A stretch of DNA of 64,000 bases, from contig CM055313.2 of NCBI GenBank assembly GCA_029255685.2, positions 28,206,579 through 28,270,578 of the forward strand, read 5' to 3'. The DNA comes from Silene conica. Lineage: Eukaryota > Streptophyta > Magnoliopsida > Caryophyllales > Caryophyllaceae. Each line of letters begins with the position of its first letter. Position 1 is the first letter of the stretch. Positions 11,352-22,842 of this stretch are shown piece after piece. Both the position numbers and the translations under genes were made by a program. The notes below the pieces were generated by a model. The model had not been told where the DNA came from and ran no database searches. It was given only the letters and a program-made list of their open reading frames with translations.

Positions 11352-12813
11352 GCTACGGATCGGATGATGAGCCCAACGAGGTAGATAGGGAGGACAAGGA
11401 GGACAAGGAGAGAAGAGATGAGACTAGAGAAGGTGACCCGTCACATATGCTTTGTGACGGGGTGGAAACGTGTTTTGCAATTAAGACGAACACGGTGGAG
11501 ACCACGGCATGTACCAAAAGCCGTGGTCCAAGATTCTCCGCATCTTTCGCGGATGAGTTTTTAGGATTTATGGTTTTTAGGACTTTTTATTTTTTCTGGT
11601 TTAAGACTTTTTTGTTTTCGTTAGACTTAGACAATTTTTTTTTGCTTTCGTTGTTTTACTAGAGACTATAAACTTGGTACTGTGGATTTAGCGCATGTTT
11701 TGGGCGCATGTATATACTGTTTTACAGGTTTGAGGAAGAATTAACACGGTCCAACGAGTTAATTTCGAGAAGAAAAAGAACACTACACAGGAAGAGTGGT
11801 CGACCGACCAGAAGCATCGGTCGATCGACCAAGTCCCTGCAGCCCAGATGGTCACTGTTACCCGTCACCTGGTCGGTCGACCACCATAGCTGCTACAACC
11901 TGTTCGTACTTACCTCGGGAAGCGTGCAAGAACGATTAGGGAGTCTTTCTCCTTACTATTTCTTTTATACTTTCATTTTCTTTCTCAGTTTGACCTTTAA
12001 ACTATTATTTATCACCCGAAACACCGTTAATCCACGAAAAGGGTTTATCTTCTTGTCCTTTTTTCAGGTCTTGAAGTGGCACTACTGGCCACTGAAACCT
12101 CCTAAGCTCCCGCTGGTTTAGGGAGGTTTCAATCGCGCTAAAATCCGGTGAGTTCCTTCCATGTTCTTCCTTTGTTTCCCCTTTGTACGCGTTTTTTCTT
12201 CGTTTTCATAACTTTTGCTCATGCTATTGCACAATGGGGACATTATGCGGTTTGGTTTGGGGAATGGTTTTGTGTCACATTCATTTGTTTTTTTTTACTG
12301 CATTTTGTCACACATTTATTGCATTTCTGTCTTGCATCGTTTCTTTCTTATTTTCCTTGCACATACAAGAAAATCCAAAAAAAAATAGAAAAATTCAAAA
12401 ATTTCAAAAAAATGCACGTTTACTTTAGCATATAGGTCGAGTCGGAACAAGAGTATTTCTATGATGACTTTGCTTTTTCACATGTTTATGCCTATGCCTT
12501 GCCTTGCCAATATGTTTTAGTAGAAGAGTCGTATGCATTTCCACGAGTTTTTGTCAAACTAATTGCTTTTCTTGAGACTTGACTTAACCCTTGGCAAACT
12601 ACTTCATTTTCTAAGTTTTAGAGCCTTATTTCTGGTTTCATTCATAACCAGTTGTTTAGGATTGTGAGTAGTACTCCCTTTGGAACATGTTACATCAATA
12701 TGCATAAACATGAACATGAACTACTATATACCTGTTTGCTATCTTGTTTTGTGAGTCTTGACATGTGCACTTGAGGCCCTTTCTCTTGTTTTACCCATAA
12801 GCCTTACATTACC
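11352..12813 (+). other. Athila non-coding 3' region, first part
   Basis: No pol homology. It contains palindromic GGTCGACCGACC words at 11797-11885, TC-rich tracts, and the phrase CACAATGGGGACATTATGCG near 12230 with GGTTTGGGGAA, which resembles a second polypurine tract. The short ORFs here show no family features. Confidence 0.6.
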
Positions 12814-13975
12814 TGATGCGGATCTCTAACTTGAATTGAGGTAGATGATCCTTTCTTAAGAATCGATGTGCAGCGGAATTACACTCTTAAGATAAATAAC
12901 ACACTTGTTAGTAACTTTGATGAAAGAACACAAATAATGAATGGACAATGGATGATAAACGAAACAATGATGAACGATGAAATATGATGAACGAAATCTT
13001 GATTGGTTCTGAACAGTCTTGTGAAATGTCTGGTGGACGATGGCTTGTGGACGGATGCTCAATGAACGATGGATGATGGATTGTAGATGGATAGATGATG
13101 TATCCTCAACCATCTCTCGCAAAAGATGGAATTGGCTAACACCCTGCAAATCAACCTCGCAAAGTCGATCCCAAAAACTAAGCTCGCAAACTTAATTAAT
13201 GTCACTCAAAAGCTGACACAGAAACTTATGATTTTTATTGATAATTCAACTCAAACTTGTGTATTTAAAACAAAGAAAACAGATGCCTTTTATAGGCCTT
13301 AAACCGTGTAAAACCTACTATAATTAAGGTAGGAATACCTTAATTAGCCCTTACTAGGAAACCCTAATCCTACTTAGGTTCAAACAAAGAGTTTGATTAG
13401 GATTTAAGGCTCCTAAACCTAATATAATTAAGACTCCTATTCCTAATATAACTACGAATCCTTTAACAACTATGATTTCTCTTATCCTACTAGAACTATG
13501 AATCCTACAACAATTAGGATTCCTATTCCTACTAGAATTGTGAAACCTACTTTTACTAGGACTCCTACTTAACTTAGGATTTATGAATCCTATTACAATT
13601 AGGAAACCTAATACAAAACCTACTAAGACTAGGAAACACACCTTCCCAATCTTTTATTCAAACATAAAATAAACAACTAAAACGAAACCCTAATTTGGTC
13701 GAAACCCTAGTTGTGGCCGTGCCCTTAGGCGCGCGTCCCTAGGTCCTTCGTGCCCTAGCTCCTCTCCCTTGGAAGCTTCATACACACCTTCCTTCATGTA
13801 GCCTTTAGGAAATATCATCCAAGGATGTTCCAAGGTCTTCCGGGACCTTCTAGAATCTTCTTTTATTCCTTGTAAAGCTATCTTGAATAATCTTACGGAT
13901 CCATGTTCGAACCCGTTTGGTGTGAATCTCGTTCTAGACTTATCATTAAGAAAGTTTGAGCATGCTCCCGCATCA
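12814..13975 (-). repeat. Terminal (3') LTR of the gag-PR element
   Basis: The 1162-bp LTR begins on the minus strand with TGATGCGGGAGCATGCTC and ends GATCCGCATCA. The purine tract AAGAAGGAGAGTA lies directly before it on the minus strand. The end of the gag-PR ORF (to 13690) reads into this LTR. Confidence 0.85.
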
Positions 13976-16068
13976 TACTCTCCTTCTTGAAAAAAAGTTG
14001 ACCTCAAATTTTGTCTCGTGCTATTCTTGGTCGAACCATTCCCGCTCCACCATATTGCTTCACGAATTAACCTTGGTTCCATTGGATTAGAACAACTAGC
14101 TTGAACTCGAACCCCTTGCTTCTTTCTTGGCTTGATCTCGTTCTCCCTCTTGTCCCTTGCTTTATTCCAAGTTTCTTGTAATAACAGATTGTAAAGCATA
14201 GGTTTTATAGTGTTGTTAGTCCTACTCCTTGTAGGATTTGAAGTAGTAGCATCCCTATTGTTCATAGTATTCCTATTCGAACTCCAATTAGGGTTACTAA
14301 CTTCCTCCTCCACGCTACACTCCCCTTTGTGCACGACTTCCTCCTCTTCTTGACCCACGACCTTTACCTCTTGACCTAGACTAGAACCTACACCAATGAG
14401 CATTTCACCCACAATCGCAATCATGGACTCCTCGTCTCCCTTTGGTACACGTCCCTCATCTCCTTCAAGATTTTCGGTCTCACCATGATCAATCCCCTCA
14501 TCATGCACCTCTCCTACGAAATCCTCCCTATCCTCCTTATCCACCCTTCGTTCTTGACCCTCACGGCGCCCCATAAACTCTTCTAGGGTTATGAATAAGC
14601 TCTCCTTCTTATATTGGGAGTCCTTAGTACTTGTAGTCTTCATCGGCTTTAGGTTATAGGTAACCTTATCCTTAACTACTTTATAGATGTTTAACCTCCC
14701 ATCCTGTGTAACATCACAATCGTATTGCCAAGGCTTGCCCAATAATACATGACACGCGCTCATAGGCACTACATCGCACCACACCTCATCTTGATACGGA
14801 CCTAGACTCAAGCCCACCAATGCTTGGTCCCTTACACTCACTCCCTTGTCTCCATCCAACCAATGTAACTTGTAGGGTTTCGATCTAACCCAAGTGACTA
14901 ACCCTAATTCATCAACTAACCCTTTCGCAACAACGTTAGTACATGAACCGCTATCCACTATTAGGTCACACTTTTTGCCCCCAATCTTACATCTAGTATG
15001 GAACAACTTCTCCCTTTGTTCGGCCTCTTCGTTAGTCGCCTCAATGTGAAGACTCCTAATGACCAAACACTCTCCTTCACTCTCACTCTCCGGCTCCACA
15101 TCAACCGTCCCCTTCTCAAACTCGAATCCCGCGCCCCTTGACTCCACTTCGGGTACTACAAAGTTTGGAATTAGGTCTTGCAATTCTTGGATGGTTAGAG
15201 CTCTCTTTTGTGGGCACTCATGGGCTATATGACCGTACCCTTGACATTTGAAACACCTCCGCATAGGATTCCCCTTAGTCTCCACCACAACGCCCTTCCC
15301 CTTATCCCTAGACTCGTCCTTGACCGACTTATTGGGCTTGGTTGGGATAGCTTGGTTACTTGAACCCTCCCCTTGGTTCACGCCTCTCGATGGGTATGTC
15401 CTACGGTTTTTGTTGTGTTTTTCTATCTTTAGGGCTATACGACATACATCATTAAACCCGTCATAATTTTGAACCTCGACACTATATGATAGGGTTGGTG
15501 TTAAACCCTAGATAAACCTAGCCACTCTTAGTTCTTCCTTCTCCTCTAGGTCACAAACTATGGACATCCTCTGAAACTCCTTGATATAATCATTCACGGA
15601 CATCCCTCCTTGAGTTAGGGATTGCAACTTAAGATAGGTTTCTTGATTATAATCTTTAGGCAAGAATCGTTTCATAAGATGCTTCTTTAATTTAACCCAA
15701 GAATTTAGTTTAGACTTACAATCGCGTTTCCGTTGTTTCTTGAGATTCTCGTACCACAAAGATGCATATTTGGTTAGCTTGAGAATAGCCAACTTGAATT
15801 GCTTTTTATCATCATACTCTTTGTACTCGAAAACTCTCTCCGTTTGTCGTATCCAATCTAGAAACTCTTCGGGATCTAGGTCTCCTTTGAACTCGGGTAT
15901 GTCTAGTTTTAGACCACGATTATCATCTTGCTTATTGTAGCTGGGGACTCTCGGCGCTTCTTCCTCACCATCACTCGCTCTAGATGAAGCATCATCTTCT
16001 CCGACTTCAAACCCTTTCTTGTTCAACATGGACGCGATGTTTTTGAGAACATAACTCATTTGATTCAT
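13690..16068 (-). pseudogene. Gypsy gag-PR polyprotein, copy 1, one nonsense codon
   Basis: A minus-strand frame from 16068 to 13690 is open except for a TAG at 15508-15510, inside the usual gag motif RFI-GL-P. The N-terminal part (16068-15511) is Retrotrans_gag: LDIPEFKGDLDPEEFLDWI and LTQGGMSVNDYIKEF. The part downstream of 15507 has a CCHC knuckle (CFKCQGYGHIAHEC) and a retropepsin-like domain with active-site DSGS (CDLIVDSGSCTNVVAKGLV), then HVLLGKPW. No RT follows. About 250 Glu/Lys/Arg/Asn-rich residues lead into the LTR. The neighbouring copy 2 has a lysine codon at the stop position, so the nonsense change is specific to this copy. Confidence 0.8.
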
Positions 16069-16195
16069 TTGAGCTTTGATCTCCTCTTGACCGGCCTCTC
16101 ATGGCTTACTCGTTGCTTCGCTATTCACGCTGGAACTCACCATACTTACTCCTTCCCAAGATAGATCTTAATAGGAATTAAAACCAAGAGCCGAA

Positions 16196-16207
16196 GCTCT
16201 GATACCA
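16196..16207 (-). promoter_or_regulatory. Primer-binding site (initiator tRNA-Met type)
   Basis: The minus strand reads TGGTATCAGAGC, 3 bp from the LTR end at 16211. This is the classical plant tRNA-iMet site and sets the element's minus-strand orientation. Confidence 0.9.
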
Positions 16208-16210
16208 AGT

Positions 16211-17369
16211 TGATGCGGATCTCTAACTTGAATTGAGGTAGATGATCCTTTCTTAAGAATTAATGTGCAGCGGAATTACACTCTTAAGATAAATAACACA
16301 CTTGTTAGTAACTCTGATGAAAGAACACAAATAACGAATGGACAATGGATGATAAACGAAATAATGATGAACGATGAACAATGATGAACGAAATCTTGAT
16401 CGGTTCTGAACAGTCTTGTGAACTGTCTGGTGGACGATGGCTTGTGGACGGATGCTCAATGAACGATGGATGATGGATTGTAGATGGATAGATGATGTAT
16501 CCTCAACCTTCTCTCGCAAAAGATGGAATTGGCTAACACCCTGCAAATCAACCTCGCAAAGTCGATCCCAAAAACTAAGCTCGCAAACTTAATTAATGTC
16601 ACTCAAAAGCTCACACAGAAACTTATGATTTTTATTGTTAATTCAACTCAAACTTGTGTATTTAAAACAAAGAAAACGGATGCCTTTTATAGGCCTTAAA
16701 CCATGTAAAACCCACTATAATTAAGGTATGAATACCTTAATTAGCCCTTACTAGGAAACCCTAATCCTACTTAGGTTCAAACAAAGAGTTTGTCTAGGAT
16801 TTAAGACTCCTAAACCTAATATAATTAAGACTCCTATTCCTAATATAACTACGAATCCTTTAACAACTAGGATTCCTTATCCTACTAAAACTATGAATCC
16901 TACAACAATTAGGATTCATATTCCTACTAGAATTGTGAAACCTACTTTTACTAGGACTCCTACTTAACTTAGGATTTATGAATCCTATTACAATTAGGAA
17001 ACCTAATACAAACCTACTAAGACTAGGAAACACACCTTCCCAATCTTTTATTCAAACATAAAATAAACAACTAAAACGAAACCCTAATTTGGTCGAAACC
17101 CTAGTTGTGGCCGTGCCCTTAGGCGCGCGTCCCTAGGTCCTTCGTGCCCTAGCTCCTCTCCCTTGGAAGCTTCATACACACCTTCCTTCATGTAGCCTTT
17201 AGGAAATATCACCCAAGGATGTTCCAAGGTCTTCCAGGACCTTCTAGAATCTTCTTTTATTCCTTGTAAAGCTATCTTGAATAATCTTACGGATCCATGT
17301 TCGAACCCGTTTGGTGTGAATCTCGTTCTAGACTTATCATTAGGAAAGTTTGTGCATGCTCCTGCATCA
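16211..17369 (-). repeat. Shared middle LTR of the gag-PR element
   Basis: The 1159-bp LTR is closely similar to 12814-13975. It serves as 5' LTR of unit 1 and 3' LTR of unit 2. Confidence 0.85.
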
Positions 17370-18912
17370 TACTCTCCTTCTTGAAAAAAAGTTGACCTCA
17401 AATTTTGTCTCGTGCTATTCTTGGTCGAACCATTCCCGCTCCACCATATTGCTTCACGAATTAACCTTGGTTCCATTGGCTTAGAACAACTAACTTGAAC
17501 TCGAACCCCTTGCTTCTTTCTTGGCTTGATCTCGTTCTCCCTCTTGTCCCTTGCTTTATTCCAAGTTTCTTGTAATAATAGATTGTAAAGCATAGGTTTT
17601 ATAGTGTTGTTAGTCCTACTCCTTGTAGGATTTGAAGTAGTAGCATCCCTATTGTTGATAGTATTCCCATTCAAACTCCAATTAGGGTTACTAACTTCCT
17701 CCTCCACGCTACACTCCCCTTTGTGCACGACTTCCTCTTCTTCTTGACCCACGGCCTTTACCTCTTGACCTAGACTAGAACCTACACCAATGAGCTTTTC
17801 ACCCACAATCGCAATCATGGACTCCTCGTCTCCCTTTGGTACACGCCCCTCATCTCCTTCAAGATTTTCGGTCTCACCATGATCAATCCCCTCATCATGC
17901 ACCTCTCCAACGAACTCCTCCCTAGCCTCCTCATCCACCCTTCGTTCTTGACCCTCACGGCGCCCCATAAACTCTCCTAGGGTTATGAATAAGCTCTCCT
18001 TCTTATATTGGGAGTCCTTAGTACTTGTAGTCGTCATCGGCTTTAGGTTATAGGTAACCTTATCCTTAACTACTTTATACATGTTAAACCTCCCATCGTA
18101 TGTAACATCACGATCGTATTTCCAAGGCCTGCCCAATAATACATGACACGCGCTCATAGGCACTACATCGCACCACACCTGATCTTGATACGGACCTAGA
18201 CTCAAGCCCACCAATGCTTGGTCCCTTACACTCACTCCCTTGTCTCCATCCAACCAATGTAACTTGTAGGGTTTCGATCTAACCCAAGTGACTAACCCTA
18301 ATTCATCAACTAACCACTTCGCAACAACGTTAGTACATGAACCGCTATCCACTTTTAGGTCACACTTTTTGCCCCCAATCTTACATCTAGTATGGAACAA
18401 GTTCTCCCTTTGTTCGGCCTCTTCGTTAGTCGCCTCAATGTGAAGACTCCTAATGACCAAACACTTTCCTTCACTCTCACTCTCCGGCTCCACGTCAACC
18501 GTCCCCTTCTCAACCTCGAATCCCGCGCCCCTTGACTCCACTTCGGGTACTACAAAGTTTGGAATTAGGTCTTGCAATTCTTGGATGGTTAGAGCTCTCT
18601 TTTGTGGGCACTCATGGGCTATATGACCGTACCCTTGACATTTGAAACACCTCCGCATAGGATTCCCCTTAGACTCCACCACAACGCCCTTCCCCTTATC
18701 CCTAGACTCGTCCTTGACCGACTCATTGGGCTTGGTTGGGATAGCTTGGTTACTTGAACCCTCCCCTTGGTTCACGCCTCTCGATGGGTATGTCATACGG
18801 TTTTTGTTGTGTTTTTCTATCTTTAGGGCTATACGACATACATCATTAGACCCGTCATAATTTTGAACCTCGACACTAGATGATAGGGTTGGTGTTAAAC
18901 CCTTGATAAACC
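17084..18912 (-). pseudogene. Gypsy gag-PR polyprotein, copy 2, N-terminally truncated
   Basis: The longest methionine-started frame is 18796-17084 (570 residues), but the frame stays open to about 18912. It carries the same CCHC knuckle (CFKCQGYGHIAHEC), the DSGSCTNVVA protease site and HVLLGRPW as copy 1, with scattered substitutions. The capsid part matching 15511-16068 is absent: homology stops at about 18912, where a deletion joins it to the first 25 bp of an outer LTR. Lacking capsid and RT, it cannot act alone. The uninterrupted reading frame suggests it is young. Confidence 0.75.
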
Positions 18913-18950
18913 TACCTTACCAAGTTTGAGCATGCTCCCGCATCATTACC

Positions 18951-19875
18951 AAATTTGCCTTTTGTCCCTAAAACTACATCCCATACTTAGCCTACCTTAC
19001 CAAGCTAGTATTTGTGGTCACGAGAACTTTTTGAGTCATCTTTTGGTTTTTGTATGTCCATATGATAAAAAGAAAGAAAAAAAGAAAGGAAAAGAAGGAA
19101 AAAGAAAAAGGAAAACAAAAGAAAAGAAAAAAAATCAGAAAAAGAAAGAACAATCGAAAAAGTACACTGCAAGTCAGTCGACCGGCAGCATCACCTGGTC
19201 GGTCGACCAACTGACAGAAACACAATAACGCAGTTTGTTAAGAAAGTGCCTTTCTTTGTCATTTGATACTCCCGTACTTCATTTATAAGACTTGGGAGTC
19301 TTTTCCTTGAATTTTTGTGAGTTGGGTGCTACGAAATAGAACCGTGTTTAAGATCATTGTGTTGAAGGTTGTGAAATTCATTGTTGGATCCCGGTTTTGC
19401 TAGCTTGGCTATCTAACCCCACTTATCCAAAAACATCTTAACCTCTTTCACCCCTCACCTCACATATCTTTCCTTAACTCAAGCATGTGTCGGAATCACT
19501 TGATTAGTATGTATATGTACGGTTGTAGAGTTCATTTTCATGTTAGATTGCAGGCATGTTTTCATGGATCGAAGTTAGGTGAGTGTCTTTAAAAAATACT
19601 TCTTTCTATCTTCTACATACATTCACCTTGTGCTTAATGTGTGATTTGAGCGACCCGCGAGAGTCCATTGTGAAAAGTCTCTATAGTCGATATATTTGCA
19701 AGTTTGACAACTTCATAACTCGGTTGCATGATTCATCTACTTTTTCCTTGTTGACATTGCATTAAACTGTTTTAGGCTTATATGTAAATTTCGCTCTGAG
19801 ATTGAAATCGTTTCATTAGTTTATGATCGAGTCTAATTCTTGCTTGAGAGCAAGCAAGGCTTGGTTTGGGGAATT
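18951..19875 (+). other. Athila non-coding 3' region, second part, with PPT
   Basis: This resumes the host Athila after the TTACC duplication. It includes a purine-rich AAAGAAA stretch (19060-19160), palindromic GGTCGGTCGACC words (19173-19212), and a polypurine tract GGTTTGGGGAATT ending at 19875, next to the 3' LTR. Confidence 0.7.
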
Positions 19876-20465
19876 TGATGCGTGTCTATTTTATGATGTT
19901 TTACAAACATGCCAAAATTTACGCGGAATTTAAACATTAACATGCATGAAAACGAGGTGAATTAAAACAAAACTAAACAACTGATATAAACAGAAACATA
20001 GATAAGTAAAACTGTCTAAGTACTGAAAGTAATATATACAACAGCCTGGGATGGCACATCCCAACAGGCACCAAAAACTGAAATGTAAACTAGAGTCTAG
20101 CTACCGTATGTGTAAGGTCAATCGATGAAGGATCATCGCTCGCTAGCTCCATGCAACCCTCTGCCAACCTGTCATGTACCTACATACATGTAAACATGTA
20201 CGCCACAATCAGTGGGGAGTGACTAGAGTTCTCCTAGCCACCTTTTGTAACGACGCGTATCACACAACATCCAACATACTCTAGCATATATATATAACAT
20301 GTGAAGCATATAAATCTCAATATCTCAGTCTCATATGAATCATGCAAATACTATGCAAGGCTCTCAACCAACTTCGGAAACTATTTGGAAGGAGAGCCGG
20401 TTTCCCTTCCGGTTGCCCGGCCGGGGGGTCTTTCAGTCCAAACCATTTACGAAACTACCAAAGAG

Positions 20466-21035
20466 TCATCCAATGCCTTGGATGAACAGTTCTAAAATCA
20501 TTAACACTCTATCTATCACAATCAATCAGCAACATCTGACACTGTACCCCTATTCAGGCAAGCAGATGCAAATCAGCAATGTCTAGGACCTACCCCTGCT
20601 CAGGCAAGAACTAGACACAATCAGCAGTGCCCAAGTCACACCCCTGCTCAGGTTAGACTTGGTACACAAATCAGCAAGCATACAATCGTGACCCCTGCTC
20701 AGGCACGAGTGGATACCAATCAGCTAATAATGGTTCCTAGACCCTGCTCAGTCGTGACCATTACCCTTCGTAATGAAATTGGTATCCCTGCTCAGGCCCA
20801 ACCCACTACGGTCATACAATCTCACGGTAGAATAGCGGTTCATGCTCAGACATATCCTACCGCATCAAACGTACATGTATCGGTCTAGAGGTCCCTGCTC
20901 AGATGTAGCCGACACGCCACAAACACTCACATGTCAAGTTAGAGGATCCCTGCTCAGACCATAACTTGACACACATACAAACATAAGCACATATCGTACT
21001 CTAGCGGTCCCTGCTCAGACATATTCTGATATATA
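20466..21035. repeat. Array of stem-loops with constant CCCTGCTCAG loop (LARD 3' LTR)
   Basis: About ten copies of CCCTGCTCAG lie at intervals of roughly 40-70 bp. Most sit in the loop of a different inverted repeat: CATCTG/CAGATG (20533-20568), GTCTAG/CTAGAC (20581-20616), CCAAGTC/GACTTGG (20631-20662), TCGTG/CACGA (20696-20708), TAATGGT/ACCATTA (20728-20763), CGGTAG/CTACCG (20825-20862), GTCAAGTTA/TAACTTGAC (20933-20970). The stems share no sequence; the loop is constant. A CATCCA/TGGATG hairpin precedes the array. The ORF 20688-20888 is a by-product. Function unknown. Confidence 0.75.
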
Positions 21036-21705
21036 CTCAACCAATTCCTTAGTCCTAGTCTTTCTAGACTTCTAACAACATTTAATTGACCCCGGGAACT
21101 AAGTTGAGGGAGAGCCGATTTCCCTTTCGATTACCCGACCGGGGGGTCTCTATCCTCTCTCCATTCCCGAACCCAATAGAGTGCCGCCCGAACATCGGGG
21201 ACCTCAAACACACATAAGCATATAAGAGATGACCAAGTTCAATAAAAACTAAGGACAACCTAAGACTTCCTTCTACAAGTCTAAGGGTTCCTATACAACC
21301 AACTAAGTCCACTAGGTCTCATCAACCACTTAAGATAAGATTAACTTAAGATAAGAAACTACCTTCTATAACATTGTCTACTAACTACCCATTAACATTA
21401 AGAGGCAACTAACTTTAGATAAGAAACATCATTCTAAAATATTGCTCACTAACTACCCATTACCATTAAGTATAAACTTAACAACATATGATGTTTAAAC
21501 ATGCTAATAAACTTGTGAAGAAACTTTACCACAAAACAATTGAGAAAGGATCAACATTGGGCAATTAGCTAACCACATGGCTAAACCTTACTTAGCTCAA
21601 ACATAAATTTAAACCAAGTAATTATATTCATAAACATCACTTAAACAATTGGGAAATAAGTCCCCAAAACAATCACGAAACAATTAAACAAAACAAAGTT
21701 ACAGC

Positions 21706-21805
21706 GGTTTTTGCGCAGCCTGCGCAAATGGATTGCGCACCTGCGCCTCCATTGCGCAGCCTGCACCCAATATTGTGCAGCCTGCGCATCTACGTGCACA
21801 GGTCT
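21706..21805. repeat. TGCGCAGCCTGCGCA palindromic repeats (LARD 3' LTR)
   Basis: Four to five imperfect copies of GCGCAGCCTGCGC occur, a GC-rich island in AT-rich LTR. The other LARD LTR has a larger version at 28158-28275. Confidence 0.75.
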
Positions 21806-22842
21806 GTTCTCGCGATTTCCTGCAATTTGCCAAATACTTCAAACTTTCGATAAACACATTTATACTATGATTTCAAGCCTCAAATCTATCCTACCAACAC
21901 ATATTAACCCATAACAATCCCAAGTATGTCTCAACACGATTTTTGAACAATTAAAACATGTATTAGAATCAAACATCGTATTCGTCTTAAGAACTCAAAA
22001 ACTTAAAAATGAACAATACTAGCATATAAACATCTAAAACTCCAATCAAACCATGTGAAGAACATATAAAACACATTCCTAAGATAATCTTATACTCCAA
22101 CATCATCAACAACTTAAAAATCAGAAACTTTAAGCAAGAACAACACAAAAAGTGCTATTTTAACAAAAAGGCCGAGTAACTCGTAATTGTCACCTTATAA
22201 CTCTTCAAATCCACGAGATTCCGACTCCAAGCTACTCCTTTGTCCGAGTCCGCGCTAGAAACACAACAAACATCCTTAAACCTCGAAAAACGTGACCTTA
22301 GGGTCACGGCCAGAATATAAGACGAAATTATCTTGGGTAAAAACTTACCTAGAAAGATGGAGGGAGAGAAGAGGAATCCATGGACGCGAAAATCGTCTCA
22401 ATCGGATGAGTAACGAAGGTTTTATGAGAGTTTTAAGGTTTGGAGGAGAAAATTAAAATGGTGTTTGTTACAAATCTGAAAAATGAAATGAAGGTGGGAG
22501 GTAGAAGATGGTGGGGTTAGGGTTTTGTGAGGAAGGATGAGGAAAATGGGTCCATTAGCAAGTTAGGCCCATAAGACAAGTTTTAAGACGGTTTAAGCTA
22601 AAAACACTGAATTAAGGTAACTATAAACTTAAGACAATATAAATATTTCCGGACTATGAAATTAAATTGCTAAGACGTAAATTACGCAATTAATTGAAAT
22701 CTTATTTAAATCCTTTAAAATATTCTCACATAAATTAATCAGTTATTTAAATGAAATTCCAAAAATTACGAAATATAAATTATTCTCGAAATAGAACTTA
22801 AAATCTTTAAATTTCCAAGTTCCGAAATATTGCGATGTTACA

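Larger units (their letters stand above)
12814..18945 (-). mobile_element. Tandem gag-PR Ty3/Gypsy element (LTR-int-LTR-int-partial LTR)
   Basis: A perfect TSD TTACC (12809-12813, 18946-18950) flanks TGATGCGG at the left and CCCGCATCA at the right. Layout on the minus strand from the right: about 25 bp of LTR start, a truncated gag-PR unit (18912-17370), an LTR (17369-16211), PBS (16207-16196), a full gag-PR internal region (16195-13976), and the terminal LTR (13975-12814). The internal region is only about 2.2 kb and has no RT, so it is a gag-PR-only non-autonomous element in tandem form, presumably made by recombination between copies sharing an LTR. Most of the outer 5' LTR and the N-terminal gag of the second unit are deleted. 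Confidence 0.85.
19903..22842 (-). repeat. LARD 3' LTR
   Basis: It matches 26346-28801 plus 50991-51500 base for base over long stretches. It starts at a TACA microhomology with the Athila LTR (19902-19905), lacking the outermost ~30 bp, and ends ATGTTACA at 22842. Confidence 0.85.

Noticed and set aside
20688..20888. A 66-codon ORF present in both LARD LTRs (also 27138-27338)
   Set aside because: It lies in the hairpin array and is conserved only because the LTRs are copies; no protein family features.
20466..21035. CRISPR-like array (short constant word at intervals)
   Set aside because: Plant nuclear DNA; the constant word is 10-12 bp with irregular spacing, and the intervening parts are paired stems, not spacers.
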